From Vigna angularis (Eukaryota; Streptophyta; Magnoliopsida; Fabales; Fabaceae), in contig NC_068977.1 in assembly GCF_016808095.1 (NCBI RefSeq), positions 10,166,479 to 10,230,478 of the forward strand: a DNA stretch of 64,000 nucleotides. Reading direction: 5' to 3'. A program made the position numbers and the translations under genes. Below, piece by piece: positions 14,019 through 27,728 of this stretch; position 1 is the stretch's first letter; every line of letters begins with the position of its first letter. The notes under the pieces were generated by a model. It saw only the letters and a list, made by a program, of their open reading frames with translations. It had not been told where the DNA came from and searched no databases.

Positions 14019-16572
14019 TGTCACGTCCCATTAAATCCACTGCTGAATCACCACTCTGCTTCCATTAACGCCGGGACACGTGTTCAGTGCCATTAATGAC
14101 ACGCACGTACTCACTTGCATGCGCCAGGCCATGTGTCCTGAGTATTTGGAAATTTACCAACGAGCCGTGCATGTGCGCCACTTGTCAAAGTGGAAGTTTC
14201 TGAAACCAGTAGTGGAACGCAGGTGTCGTGTAGAGGGACGCTCATCCGTCTGACAGTGGGAATTTGAACAAAAGTGACTTTTCTGGAAAATCTCCCACTC
14301 TCTCTCACGCGCACCTTCTTTCCTTCCAAACTCAGAATCTCCATTTCTCCTCCTTCTCTCTAGAGCTCTTCTCCTTCTCTCTACCATAACTCACGTCCTC
14401 CTTCTCCGATCCAATTTCAGAAACCGTAGAGGAGATCCAGACGTCCTGAGCTTTCCATCGAACCGAACCACTTCCAGTTCTGGTAAGTTCTTTTGGACGA
14501 TTCGTTTCTGGAATCTCTGCAAACTTTGATTCAACTGCATGCATGGACATGAACTCAGTTCTTTCGTCTTCTTTTTGTAACTTTTAGTGGAAGAGTTTAA
14601 GTGGAACGTTGAGAATAGAAAGTCACTTTGGACAAGTGGAAACCACTCATCTTAGAACGCGCACTACAAATCCGGGTAAGGGAAGCTTATTAGATTTAAT
14701 TCATGTAATCTCTGTACTGCATGTGCGTGTGTGAAGTTTGAAATATGATTATGATTCTGAGATGATATATGAAAAGTGATGTATGTATGTACTGAGAATT
14801 TTATGCTTGTGTATATGAATGATCTATAAAGTTGTATGTTGTATGATTTTGGTATTGGATGATTGGATATGATTTTTAATTCAAAGTTTGAGAAGTATAA
14901 GATATGTTATGATATGATTAAATGAATGTAAGTATACTGGAAAATATGGTTACTGTATGTGGAATGTAAATATGAAAATCACATGAAAATGAACGTTCGT
15001 CATCGTACGGTCATATACCGTTCGGTTTTTCTGAAAAATGTCTTAGAGCGAGCGTCTCCCTTTGAAATGCTATTTGAGCGTTCGTCCGAATAGCGCTTGG
15101 TTTATACCGAGCGTTCGTCTTAAGTAGCGCTCGGTCTTACACTGAGCGTTCGTCCTTAATAGCGCTCGGTCTTGAAACGAGCGTTCGTTCTTAATAGCGC
15201 TCGGTATTGAAATGAGCGTTCGACCTAAGTGGCGCTCGGTCTCAGACCGAACGCTCGTCCATTTCCGTAAATTAAAATGAGCGAGGATAGCGCTCGTCCT
15301 GAATTCACATAAGCGTTCGTCCTAAATTTAAATAGCGTTCGTCCAATTTATTTAGTGACGTTCGTCCAAGTCTTCGGTGACGTTCGTCCAATAATTTATT
15401 AAACGCCTACTTTCGAGCTCGGTCATTGACTGGCTGTCATCCCCTGAATTAAATTGTGTTCGTTAAATTTATTCAACCAAGTTATGAGGTATCTATCCAT
15501 TGGATTATTTCTAGAGTCATTTGAACTTAAACTATTCTAAGTACTTTTCGATCGTAATAGGGTTGATTCATTTAACTAATTCAAAGAAGTCTTTTTCGGT
15601 CTTGCCCTCGACGTTCGTCCTCGTTATGAATAGGAGTGAACGTTCGTCATTTTGAGAGAGTGGAATATAGAATGAAAATGTATTTAAGAGGATGAATTAA
15701 GATGTGCGAACACCCTGAGAAGTGAAATTGTGATTGAAGATTTTGAACGAGCGTTCCAGGGTGGAACGACTCTTGACTGGATATTGATATTTGTAGTATG
15801 AACGTGGTAAGCTTAGATGGTGATCCATCCTGATATTCCGTGAGTGCTCGTTCTCAAGTAGAGAGGAGTATGTCATACGTGGGAATGGCAGGAGGTATAG
15901 TCCATAACTGTAACTTGGACAAAAATACTAACCTCAGGTGGCTACTGATGAGCATTCCAGTTACCCCACCTGAGTGCACGGACGCCTTAGCTACACAAGT
16001 TTCATACAGTCCGGACGGTCGGTCTAGTATCAGGATTTTGGTTGAGTTAATGTATGATTGAATGCATGTGGTATGAATAAATTGATATGTTTGATATGTA
16101 TGAACTGTATGTTTGACTTGAATTAAATTCAATAAGCTTACCCTTGCATTTTCATTGTGTTGTCTGTATATGTATATCCGTCTTGTCAAATGCAATGATC
16201 ATCCGTGTGGATGTGAGCAGAGGGAGATGCTTCTCTGGAGCAAACGCTTGAAGAAGGATTCCTTGCTGAAGAAAATCTGGTAGAAGTTGTAGTGAAGGCG
16301 GAACAGTGAGCGTTCGGTTCTAGTTAGTGTATTTAGAGTAGCGAGCGGCTGTGAGCGAGCGCTCTTTTGATTGTAAATAGTTGGACGTGTGGTTATTATT
16401 TTGTATACCGTTCGTCCTTACCATTTTGTAAACGCTCGTTAATTTCTATATAACAGGCCGTTCGGCCATTTGTTTAATCTGTTTCCTTTACTTTTAAAAC
16501 TGTTTTGGATTATTGATACGTGTAATTATTCTAAGTATATAGTTGATGACTGTATAATTTTGGGATGTTACA
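14019..16572 (+). repeat. 3' LTR of element 1
   Basis: The near-identical second LTR. It has the same motif array near 15000-15440 and ends GGGATGTTACA, followed by the GTAAA target duplication. One extra base relative to the 5' LTR falls in the motif array, where the 5' copy has lost a C in a CGTTCGTC unit. Confidence 0.97.
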
Positions 16573-16987
16573 GTAAATATTATGATTGTAGTGCTCATTT
16601 AATACTAATTTATATTATGAATGTGAAATTGATTTGTATTTAATATTATGGAAACTGATTTTAGTACTATTAATTGGTTTTGATCATATTGGTCTTTATT
16701 TTTTCAATTATAGTTTTTATTTTTCAAAATTATTATCATAAGTGAACCTACACAATAAAAATATAAAGGATTAAATATGTTTTTAGTTCTTAAACTATCA
16801 AACGAATTTGTTTTTAATCCCTAAAAACCAATAACATTAAAAATTAGATGAGATGGCTAATGGTGGTGTGAAACGTCATTTTTTTCTAACACTCTCCCTC
16901 TATTTTGTCACTCCTAATCGATTTGATGAGTCTTCTCCTGACTCAGTCCAGTCCAATTCGGCGTCGCAAGAGAGAAATCGGCCATCC

Positions 16988-17446
16988 TCAGTGGCACCAC
17001 GACGCCTTCCACGACGTCCGCAAAGATTGGGAGAAATTGTCGCGGAGTTGGTGGAGGTGGGAGAGCACGAAGTGGTTCTCCTGGCGGTTAAATTGGAGGA
17101 AGAGGTCGTAGGCGTGGTCGCACTGGGCTTGGGAAAGTGGCGGCCCATCGAGGGGGAGGACGGAGAGGAGGCGGGAGAGTGACGTGTATAGGTCGCACGC
17201 GCGGAGGGTGGTGAGGAGGAGGCGGAGACTGAAGTCAGAGGTGGTTTCGCTGTGGTCGAAGTAGGTGGAGACGAGACGCGTGAGTTTGCTGGTAGGTTTG
17301 AACTTGGCGAAGGCTTCACGAACACCGTTGGAGTCAGGTTGGAGGAGGTGAGATAGGACATAGCGGTGGTGTGAGTCCTCGTCGCTGGGGTGGTGGACCG
17401 ACGAAGGGGATTGGATGATGGAGTGGATCTCGTTGTAGGAGGGGGC
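16988..17446 (-). pseudogene. UPF0496-family gene fragment
   Basis: This minus-strand exon-like ORF has the features of plant UPF0496 proteins (At3g19330-like) of unknown function: SYNEIHS near the start, then LTRLVSTYFDHSE, ARACDLYTSL-like and LPLDGPPLSQAQCDHAYD segments. It begins at a plausible splice acceptor (TGCAG then GCC CCC) and ends WCH-stop where the sequence enters the inverted terminal repeat. The family's first exon and C-terminal half are missing, so it cannot encode the normal protein of several hundred residues. It lies between TIRs, so capture by the surrounding element is the simplest reading. Codon frame is open throughout, so a truncated chimeric product is possible if transcribed. 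The family call rests on remembered motif similarity. Confidence 0.6.
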
Positions 17447-18560
17447 CTGCACGACTCAGAGGAATTCAATTTAAAACAAAGGTACCTCTCTTCCAAACTC
17501 AGTCTGCAAGTTGTGGTAAGCTTTAGCAAGTGCCATATACAATAAAACAAAAGAAAGTGGCAAAGAAAAAGAAAGGACCACACAATTACCTCTCTTGCTT
17601 TTCCTGCAGGAACCATGTGCTTTCTCAAGTGCTATCAGTTCAGGCTGCCCAACCTATAGTGAAAATTATATTTTAAATTATTAATGTTCATATCTAGCAG
17701 TTTGTACATGATGGCCTGTACAAAGAAACAGACAATAACATGAGAAAAGATGTCCAAATGTAGAATATGCTTCAACAACAATACAAAAATATAACAGTCT
17801 AATCGATCCATAAGATTTCTAAAGTACAGTTTGATTCTCAAACAAAGCCGGCTGGTCTTAATTTACAAGGGTATTTAAGTTCATCTAAACAAAAGCTCAA
17901 TGTTTCTTCCTCTCTCGGCCTTCCTAGGTTGGGAATCCAATCTTGACTATTTTTTCTCCAGTATAAAAATATGGACATGGTCAAACTTTCATCAGTTGTT
18001 ATGTGGTTCGAAACCTTTAACTTTGGATCTAGTTGTATAAATTTCTCCATACACAGTACTTAAAGATAAGTTAAAATAAGTTTATGAATAAGTTAAAATT
18101 AGGCTTTTCAAAAAGTTAAAATGAGAAAACTTCTCAAAATTAACTTATAAATTAGCTAATTGTAGGAAAGCTCATTTTACATTTTTATCTTCTTCCTATT
18201 TGCATCTCTTGCAAATGTTTGCGAAGTTGAACCAAACTAATCTTTTAGAATATGCATTTCAAGAAAGCAATAGGATCTCCTCCAATGACCATGCTCTGCA
18301 TTTCAATATTCCACAACTTAGACCTATGCTAAAATTATCCAATTTCAGACCAGAACATCGCTAATTAGAACTCTACTAATCCACTTAACTCAACCTTCCC
18401 AAACAAGCAAACTCCACAGAGTCACTGTTAAACAATAACCACCACGATAAAGCTTGGGAGCTGCAATTTCAGTTTTGATAAAATTCAATCAGCAAGAAAA
18501 TAGGGATAATGAAGCAACAATTAGCCTAAATACAAAGCTATTTTTGAGAAACTGTTCCAA
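17447..18560 (-). other. Interior of the Pack-MULE-like element, unrecognised
   Basis: This holds an intron-like AT-rich segment (17447-17600), a 70-codon minus-strand ORF (17838-18050) with no domain I recognise, and AT-rich filler. A TTAAAATAAG-rich stretch near 18060-18160 looks like a small decayed hairpin repeat. No complete gene is present. Confidence 0.4.
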
Positions 18561-18650
18561 TCAATGCTCGTCAATGTTGTATCTGTAACCTTCGTCTCTG
18601 TTGAAACCAATCAGAACCACGTTCACTTCAAGCGGAACTTGAAATGGAAC
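18561..18650 (-). pseudogene. Second captured exon fragment (VPLEVNVVLIGF motif)
   Basis: On the minus strand an AG acceptor at 18651-18652 is followed by an open stretch of about 29 codons containing VPLEVNVVLIGF and GYRYNIDEH, ending in TGA at 18561-18563. The motif resembles a conserved exon of a large membrane-associated plant protein family in which VPLEVNVVLIGF is followed by a GYRY segment. This is from memory and unverified. It is unrelated to UPF0496, so the element would carry pieces of at least two genes. Confidence 0.4.
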
Positions 18651-19310
18651 CTACGCAAACCACAAACTCGTGCATTACGAATCAACTAATTGGACGTTGA
18701 CGTTGATTTTCATTTGACGAAAAAAGAAAATGACCTCGGCGCGAAAATGTAGCATGCGACAAACGTCGGATCGGACATTCCGTGGTGCCACTGAGGGTGG
18801 CTGGTTTCTCTCTTGAAGGCTTGCGGCGCCGAATTGGACTAAGTCGGAGAAGACTCAACAAAGCGAGTAGGAGTGAGAAAATGAAGGGAGAGTGTTAGAA
18901 AAAAAATGACATCTTAGTGTAGAATTAAAAATAAATTTATAGTTCAGATATTAAAAACATATTTAATCTAAATTTGGTATGGTTTGAATCCGTGTAGAAT
19001 GGAAACACATATTTCTAACCTAAATTGGCAGCGTTGGATAGATTTAATTGGTATATGTAAGATTCCCAATTTGCATTTATGACAATTTTGGAGCAAAATT
19101 AAATTCTTTTTAGGAAAAGTTATTATTATTGGCCTCACGAAACACCCTGCATGTACCAAAATTATTGGCCTCACATTTAAAAAATATATATAACGAAAGT
19201 TATTTGTAATAACTAAATATAATAATATTAGAGATGACACAGAAAGGTTAAATTTGAATTTCACAATATATTTTTATCATATTATACAATGAAAATGAAA
19301 TTTTTGTTAC

Positions 19311-19587
19311 ATTTTATTTGGGTTAAATATGTTTTTAATCCGTATACTATCAAGTGTTTTTGATTTCGTCTCTCTTTCAAAGTAAGGTACATTTTAGTCC
19401 TCCTTCTTGAGGAAACTTTGATTTTAGTCCTCCAAAACTATGTATTTAACGGTGTTAGTTTTGGAGGACTAAAATCAAAGTTTCCTTAAAAAGAAGGACT
19501 AAAATGTACCTTACTTTGAAAGAGGGCCGAAACTCAAAAATGCTTGATAGTATAGGGATTAAAAACATATTTAACTCCATTTTATTT
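19311..19587. mobile_element. Palindromic Mutator-type MITE with 9-bp target duplication
   Basis: The element (19320-19578) begins GGGTTAAATATG and ends CATATTTAACTCC. It is almost entirely self-complementary, for example GTAAGGTACATTTTAG against CTAAAATGTACCTTAC, with a centre near 19448. ATTTTATTT occurs at 19311-19319 and again at 19579-19587; a 9-bp duplication is diagnostic of the Mutator superfamily. It sits about 1.2 kb upstream of GAPC copy 1 and could yield a long hairpin RNA if read through. Confidence 0.9.
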
Positions 19588-20700
19588 TGATTCTTATTGA
19601 AGAACGAATATATCTTGAATTATACTCGTTCCGTTATTATCTCAAATATTAATCAAATAATTGTTTACAAAATAATAAAAACCACAATAAAAAAATATAA
19701 TAATACTAATTATTCAATATAAAAGGACACACATGTTCTATCTAATATTAAATATCAATATATAAATTAAATCCATAATATCAATAATTTATCAACTAAA
19801 TCCATGATTAATATGATAAAATTAAATCCTAAACAACTAAATTTCATTTAATCATAATATATTATACATTTAAAAAATATTTTTAATAAAAGTAACTTAA
19901 GTGCACTAAATTTGTTAAAAGTCATAAATAGAAAATATTTTTTTATTTCCTTAAAAAATTAATCCATAGGTAAGAAAAACGTGAGTAACACTATCATAAT
20001 TTATAATATTGAAGAAACAAAATGGAATAGTAATAAAATAGGTAAGGAATAAAAATAAGAACGAGAACACATATTATTGTATATGTGTCCAAATACTTAA
20101 TTTATATTTTAAGTCTTCATTTTTAAAATAAAAAAATAAAATTACAAAGTAGAATAAAACTATTAGTTAATTTATAAATATTATACAAATTAATTAACAT
20201 GTTATGAGTTTTAACTATTTTATCATTTATTAAAAATATATAACTAATATTAATTTTAACTATTTAATATTTTAAAAATTATTTTTCTCTAATGCACCAT
20301 ATAATATTGGAGAGTGAAAGAGTAAACAAGTGATAAATTACATTGAGATGATACATTTTGATTAAACGATAAAAATTAAAATAAATAAAAGATTTTTATC
20401 ACATAGTTTCAAATACATTATGCTTTTTTCTGGTGTTAATACTTTTATTCAAGAATTATTGCATATTTAAATTGAAAATAGTATAAACTACTTTATATTT
20501 TCAATGTTAAGTTTATCTTCTTAACCTCTTCTATTTTTAGCCCTTAATTTTTTGAGAAAAGTTAACCTTTACCTATTCTACATGAAAGTTATTGTTATTT
20601 TGTGTATTTTATGATTCAATGATGTAAGTTCTTGAAACTTTCTTTCGAAACAAAGGGATTTTATAACTCACAACTTACACGTATTTCGCTTCACATAATA
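19588..20700. other. AT-rich upstream region of GAPC copy 1
   Basis: No gene is seen. Within the last 130 bp, segments around 20575-20660 (CTACATGAAAGTT and TTGAAACTTTCTT) are shared with the upstream region of GAPC copy 2 at about 35472-35535. They mark retained promoter sequence in an otherwise diverged region. Confidence 0.55.
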
Positions 20701-20712
20701 ATGATCATTATA

Positions 20713-20730
20713 TTATAAGTATATATATAG
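20713..20730 (+). promoter_or_regulatory. TATA box region of GAPC copy 1
   Basis: TATAAGTATATATATAG lies about 110-130 bp before the ATG, which fits a leader of roughly 90 bases. Copy 2 has an equivalent TATATATATAG at about the same distance. Confidence 0.55.
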
Positions 20731-20840
20731 AGAGAGCTATACACATGTTTTTGCATTGTCACTTTCTTCTCAATACACATTCATTGTCTTCTATTACACT
20801 CTTTTCATCTTTTTGTGTTAACTAAACTAGAAGAGAGATC

Positions 20841-23529
<2,689 letters not shown>

Positions 23530-23573
23530 TGATACAAGGAACTTGGTCCAAACCTCAACCTTTTGCAGCATTA

Positions 23574-23579
23574 AATAAA
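23574..23579 (+). terminator. Poly(A) signal of GAPC copy 1
   Basis: AATAAA lies 45 bp after the stop codon. The same signal is at the matching place in copy 2 (38480-38485). Confidence 0.6.
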
Positions 23580-23916
23580 ATGAATAATGATATCAACGAC
23601 CTACGAGGAGTTTGGTTCTTCATTCGGCTGATTTTTCTATCATAAGTAGTAGGGTTTGAAATATTAATGTAACAAAAGTTCAAGTGATTGTTGTCTATCG
23701 CTTAGAACAACCTCAACTTGCCACTGATAGTTTTAATTGGTAATTTCCAAGTTAAGTTTTCTTTGTCATCAAAATTCTAGAGAAATTTTGTAGTTATTAT
23801 CTATATTAGTAATATCAAAATTTTGAGAGATTTTTAGGTTCATATTTATATATCTTGCACTTTATCCTTCTCAATAAATTTATTAGCATTGTATCTTATA
23901 TTCAGACTTCGTAAAA

Positions 23917-24246
23917 TATAGTATTAAAAAGTAGAGTTTAAACTTATATATATTCTAAATTAGTCTTATCTCTAGTCGATTTAAGAATTCCAACACACTC
24001 TCCACGTCGGTATATACATCTCGAGTGTGAGACTAGACAATAATGGATGGTTCGATAGCAGGTGGAACAATATGTCTACACAAATCTCACTAGGGTAGGT
24101 TCTAATTTGGCTCTAATACCATATTAAAAAGTGAACTTTGAACGTGACTCAATCTCACAAAATTGACTTGTAAGATGAGGTTTTTACCCACTTATATACT
24201 TTAAATTGGTTTTATTTTTAGTCGATGTGAAACTTCCAACATATAA
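23917..24246 (-). mobile_element. TRIM-like miniature LTR element
   Basis: Two related terminal segments (23922-23996 and about 24122-24241) share CTAAATTRGTYTTAT and TAGTCGAT...TTCCAACA blocks in the same orientation. Next to the right one, GGCTCTAATACCAT reads on the minus strand as ATGGTATTAGAGCC, a tRNA-Met-type primer site with one mismatch. There is no coding region, total length is about 320 bp, and the left copy is shortened. Flanks are TATAG (23917-23921) and TATAA (24242-24246), a 5-bp duplication with one change. The equivalent place downstream of GAPC copy 2 (near 38838) is an empty site that joins the two flanks, which confirms insertion after the duplication. Confidence 0.7.
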
Positions 24247-25254
24247 GACAACACACAAGGTTATTGGCATCCATAAATATAAGAAATTAAATTTGATGTC
24301 AATTTATAGTATTAAAATAACCCATAAAAATAAATAGCTCAGTGTTAATTAAAAGCATAACATATGGATGAGGTGAAAGAATTATAAGAAATGAATGTTG
24401 GGAAATACTTCTCTTCAAAAGAAAATAGTTTACACATTCATTGACTTGATAGTTGTTTGATAAATGTAAAAGTTTATGATATGTAGAAAATGGATAAAAG
24501 TTTACCTATTATGACTCGAAAAAATGTAAGACATGAATTTTATGTTATTTATTGATTTTGTTTTATTATTGTTGAATTTGTGATGTGTGTGATTATCAAT
24601 GTGATGTATTGACTTATTGGTAGAGATGTTGACTGCGATTGAATGGATGTGGGTTTAAGTCCTAAGGGGAGAAGTTTTAAGGAGAAATTTGTATTTTTAT
24701 TTATAATTTTGCTTAGAACGTGAATCTAGCAAAGATAGGCTTTAAAAAAAAGAGAGATTGCAAAATTGAAACTCTAAAGCTTTACGTGAAATATTGAGAG
24801 GTAAAAGAGAGAGAGAGTAGTGGAGAGGGAGAAACCTGTGTGAAAGTGGAAGGAGAAGAAGGGACTCCTAGCTAGGTACCAAAAGCATGAAAGGTTTGGT
24901 GTTGGCTTATCTTGTGTGTAGAGAATACCCTAGTATTGACAAAGGTATGGGAATGTAGGTATGTTCTTAATTTTCTTGAGTGGTATGGGAATGTATTTCT
25001 GCACTATGATATGGTGTATACCATGATTATTATGGGGTTCCCTTATGATGATAGGGTTATTTTAAGGGTTATGAAATTGCATATGTGTGATGATGGTTAT
25101 ATATAAAGAAAATGTATGATCTGCTGGTGTGATATGAGGAATGGGTTTAGGTTGTGATGTATGTTGAGGATTATAGCATATAGGTTTGGTTCATACGAAT
25201 TAATAATGTAGGTGGTTTCACTACAAGAAAAAAGTGACTTACATACAGCAAAAA

Positions 25255-25575
25255 TCCGTATATAAGACCAAAAATCCGTATATATTCTGTGTTTATATAC
25301 GGATTATATACGGACAAAAATCCGTATATAATACCATCGTAGCTAAGTTTACATACGGATAAATCCGTATATAATTTATATACGGAAATTATATACGGAT
25401 TTATTCGTATATAAGTTATATACGGATATGTCCGTATATAACTTATATACGGATAAATCCGTATATAATTTCCGTATATAAATTATATACGGATTTATCT
25501 GTATATAAGTTATATACGGATAAATCCGTATATAACCTATATACGGAAATTATATACGGATATATCCGTATATAA
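25255..25575. repeat. Subterminal ATCCGTATATA palindrome array, left
   Basis: A dozen or more copies of ATCCGTATATA alternate with their complement TATATACGGAT, so most of the segment forms back-to-back small hairpins such as TATACGGATAAATCCGTATA. The right subterminal region has the same motif at lower density. These are the likely binding sites for the element's own accessory protein. Confidence 0.9.
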
Positions 25576-25879
25576 TGGTTTAACAGGAGCTAAATAAATT
25601 TTCTGTATATAGCAGTTCCCCATCCACTATATACAAGCAGACCTGGACATTATAGTTAACATTCATCATTGTTACAAGCAAACCTGGATACATTGCACAT
25701 TGACATATAAATTTAATAAGGTTTTCAAATACACTTAATCCACAAAGAAAACATTGTATATGAATACATAAATATTGTATAATGTACATATAACTGCAAC
25801 ATTTGGTAAGTTCATAAACAGATTGTAGTTGTGGTTCTAAATAAGTTCAACAGTAATGGAAATAAGTTCTATAAAATGC

Positions 25880-27728
25880 CTAATAATGCATGTAATCATC
25901 ATTTCCATCTTGTGGTTGTTCATCTGGTGGTTGCTGGTTTGGTGGTTGCTGTTCTGGAGGTTGCTGTTCTGGTTGGACTATATTGGGTACGCCATTTTGA
26001 ACTTGAGGATTTTGAAGGTTTAAAAATTGTTGTGCAGCCGCGGCTGCTGAAGCCGGAAGGAATGGCAGGAGGACGCCAATAAAGCCTTCAAGATTTTGAA
26101 GCTGCTGACCATATTGTTGTAACTGCGATTTCAGGTTAAGAATTTCTTCTGAATTTTGAGGTTGAGCAGTAGAAGATGCCTGTGTCTGTTGGATGTAACT
26201 ATCAACACAGTCATCTTGGGAAGTGACATTTCCAATGCCGTATACGCGTCCCTTGTATTTTCCACCAGCAGCCTCTAACCAACATCGGTTTCTCAATCTT
26301 TCCTCCTCCGTAGGGTCTAGAGGAGATGTTGAGACACCAACAGATGCAGTCTCAGATCTAATTTCAGAAAATTTTGCAACAAATTGTTCCTGTTAAATGA
26401 ATAAATATTATCATTACACATGAGGTTTAAAAAACGAAATTTTATAATGTGATAGAGTTAGTAGAAACTTACATGGGTCCGCCTAGACCTTTCGTCCACA
26501 AATTCTCCTGTTGATTGACGAATATGTGTCTGTTGAAATATTTCATCAACATGCACAGACCGACCAAGCTCTTGTGACTGCAAACAAAAGGAGTTGTTAA
26601 TAAATATTTGTAAAGTTTATGATTACAAATATAAGAAAAAAAATGTACAAGTTATATACCAAACGAATAGCATGCTCATGCACGCTTATAGATCCTCCAG
26701 TGTGCAAACAACCACCCTTTTCAGATGTCCGATTCTTCTTTGCCGTTTCACACTTTTGTCTATAAAGTGGCATGTTCCACTTTTCCAAAAGAGCATTCCA
26801 AGTATCGTCCCCCAGCCAATCAGGTCTTTTTCCTAGAGTTCTAGCTTTTTTATACATCTCTGAGAGTCTATGAGATGCCTTGGTGTGAAAATTTTTTTTG
26901 ACCTTTTCCTCATCTTCAGGCTTCCATGAAACCCTTCTCTGTTATATTAGAAATAATAGGTTTGAACAAGTAAACAAGTTCAAAGTATGAATTAAATGCA
27001 GGACATCAACTATTGACTTCTAACATGATTAGGAATGAAAAGTGTTTACCTTAAAACGTTCGAAGAAGACATCTCTGGTTGACTTAGGGATTGCACCCCA
27101 TGTTAGCCATGGCTCATCAAACTGTTCCTTGATGGTGGCTGTGATTGCCTTGGATGCAGTTTTTGTAGGATAAAACCTAAAACAAAATTAAACTCAAACA
27201 TTACAATAATATAACAATGAATTGTGTATATATTAATTGATTTATTTTTTTTTCTTACCCTCCTCCAACGGGTGTAATCATTGGACGACTATTGGAACAT
27301 TCTTCCATGTTATTGGCGGCTGAACTAGAATGTGGATATGCATCCTCTATACCCGGTGATGGTGCAATATTTCTGGGAGTTGATGGGTTAGAACCAACAT
27401 TGGGAGAGAGTGAAGCCTGAAGATAAGGAGGTACTTGGTATGGAGTGGGTGTCAAGCCAGGCACTTGTATTGGAGGTGGAAGAGATGTACCAACAGAGGG
27501 AGGTGAAGATGTAGGAACTTGATGTGGAGTGGGAGTGAAGGCAGGAACAACTAATGGAGGTGGAATAGATCTACCAGTAGAGGTAGAGGTAGGTGTATTT
27601 GGTTGACTGGTTGAACCAATTTCATTATTGAAACGTGTCATCAACTTGACTACGTAAGATTTCTTCCCCTTGCCCTTATCAGAATTTCCTGAAGGTGGAA
27701 TAGGAGGGCCAGAAGGACCTGATGCCAT
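25880..27728 (-). CDS. CACTA accessory protein (Ptta/En/Spm transposase family)
   Basis: Five exons join on the minus strand into an intact 1491-nt frame (496 residues): 27728-27259, 27176-27050, 26938-26660, 26577-26473, 26389-25880, all with GT-AG borders and matching phases. The first exon is Pro/Ser/Thr-rich. Exons 2-4 carry the plant Transposase_24 (PF03004) signature: WLTWGAIPKSTRDVFFERF, then RPDWLGDDTWNALLEKW, then KNRTSEKGGCLHTGGSIS. The last exon ends in a coiled-coil-like QLQQYGQQLQNLEG segment and a PEQQPP repeat tail. Such proteins are thought to bind subterminal repeats and assist the separate TNP2 transposase, like maize TNPA; the role here is inferred. The ATG is the first after an upstream acceptor-like pyrimidine stretch. 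A noncoding leader beginning near 31860 and spliced over about 3.4 kb is plausible. Confidence 0.85.

Larger units (their letters stand above)
6712..16572 (+). mobile_element. Complete Ty3/gypsy LTR retrotransposon (element 1)
   Basis: The element spans 9.86 kb with two LTRs of about 2.55 kb that begin TGTCACGTCCC and end GGGATGTTACA, a primer-binding site, one long Gag-Pol ORF and a polypurine tract. The 5-bp target duplication GTAAA is at 6707-6711 and 16573-16577. By eye the LTRs differ at about 13 sites plus one single-base indel over 2.55 kb, so insertion is recent. Large LTRs, a tRNA-Met primer site and a chromodomain-like tail after integrase suggest the Tekay/Del chromovirus lineage; the lineage is inference. 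Everything visibly required for autonomous transposition is present. Confidence 0.97.
16768..18969. mobile_element. Pack-MULE-like element carrying host gene fragments
   Basis: The ends are inverted copies: the left begins GGATTAAATATGTTTTTAG and the right ends AAAACATATTTAATCT. The inverted similarity runs about 200-230 bp (16768 to about 16998, and about 18777 to 18969) and includes a shared GCCGAATTGGAC block and a GAGAGTGTTAGAAAAA block. Long TIRs with this terminal sequence match Mutator-like MITEs, including the one at 19320. Between the TIRs lie minus-strand pieces of apparently unrelated plant genes with splice-site-like borders and no transposase, which is the definition of a Pack-MULE. 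A convincing 9-bp target duplication is not visible (AAATATAAA on the left, AAATTTGGT on the right), so the boundaries and class remain provisional. Confidence 0.6.

Noticed and set aside
16853..17182. Plus-strand 109-codon ORF
   Set aside because: It is antisense to the UPF0496 fragment, which has recognisable family motifs on the minus strand.
16759..18978. 9-bp target duplication around the Pack-MULE-like element
   Set aside because: AAATATAAA and AAATTTGGT match at only about five positions, which is not better than chance in AT-rich DNA.
20620..20660. Heat-shock element upstream of both GAPC genes
   Set aside because: The shared GAAACTTTCTT block lacks the 2-nt spacing of alternating GAA/TTC units required for a canonical element.
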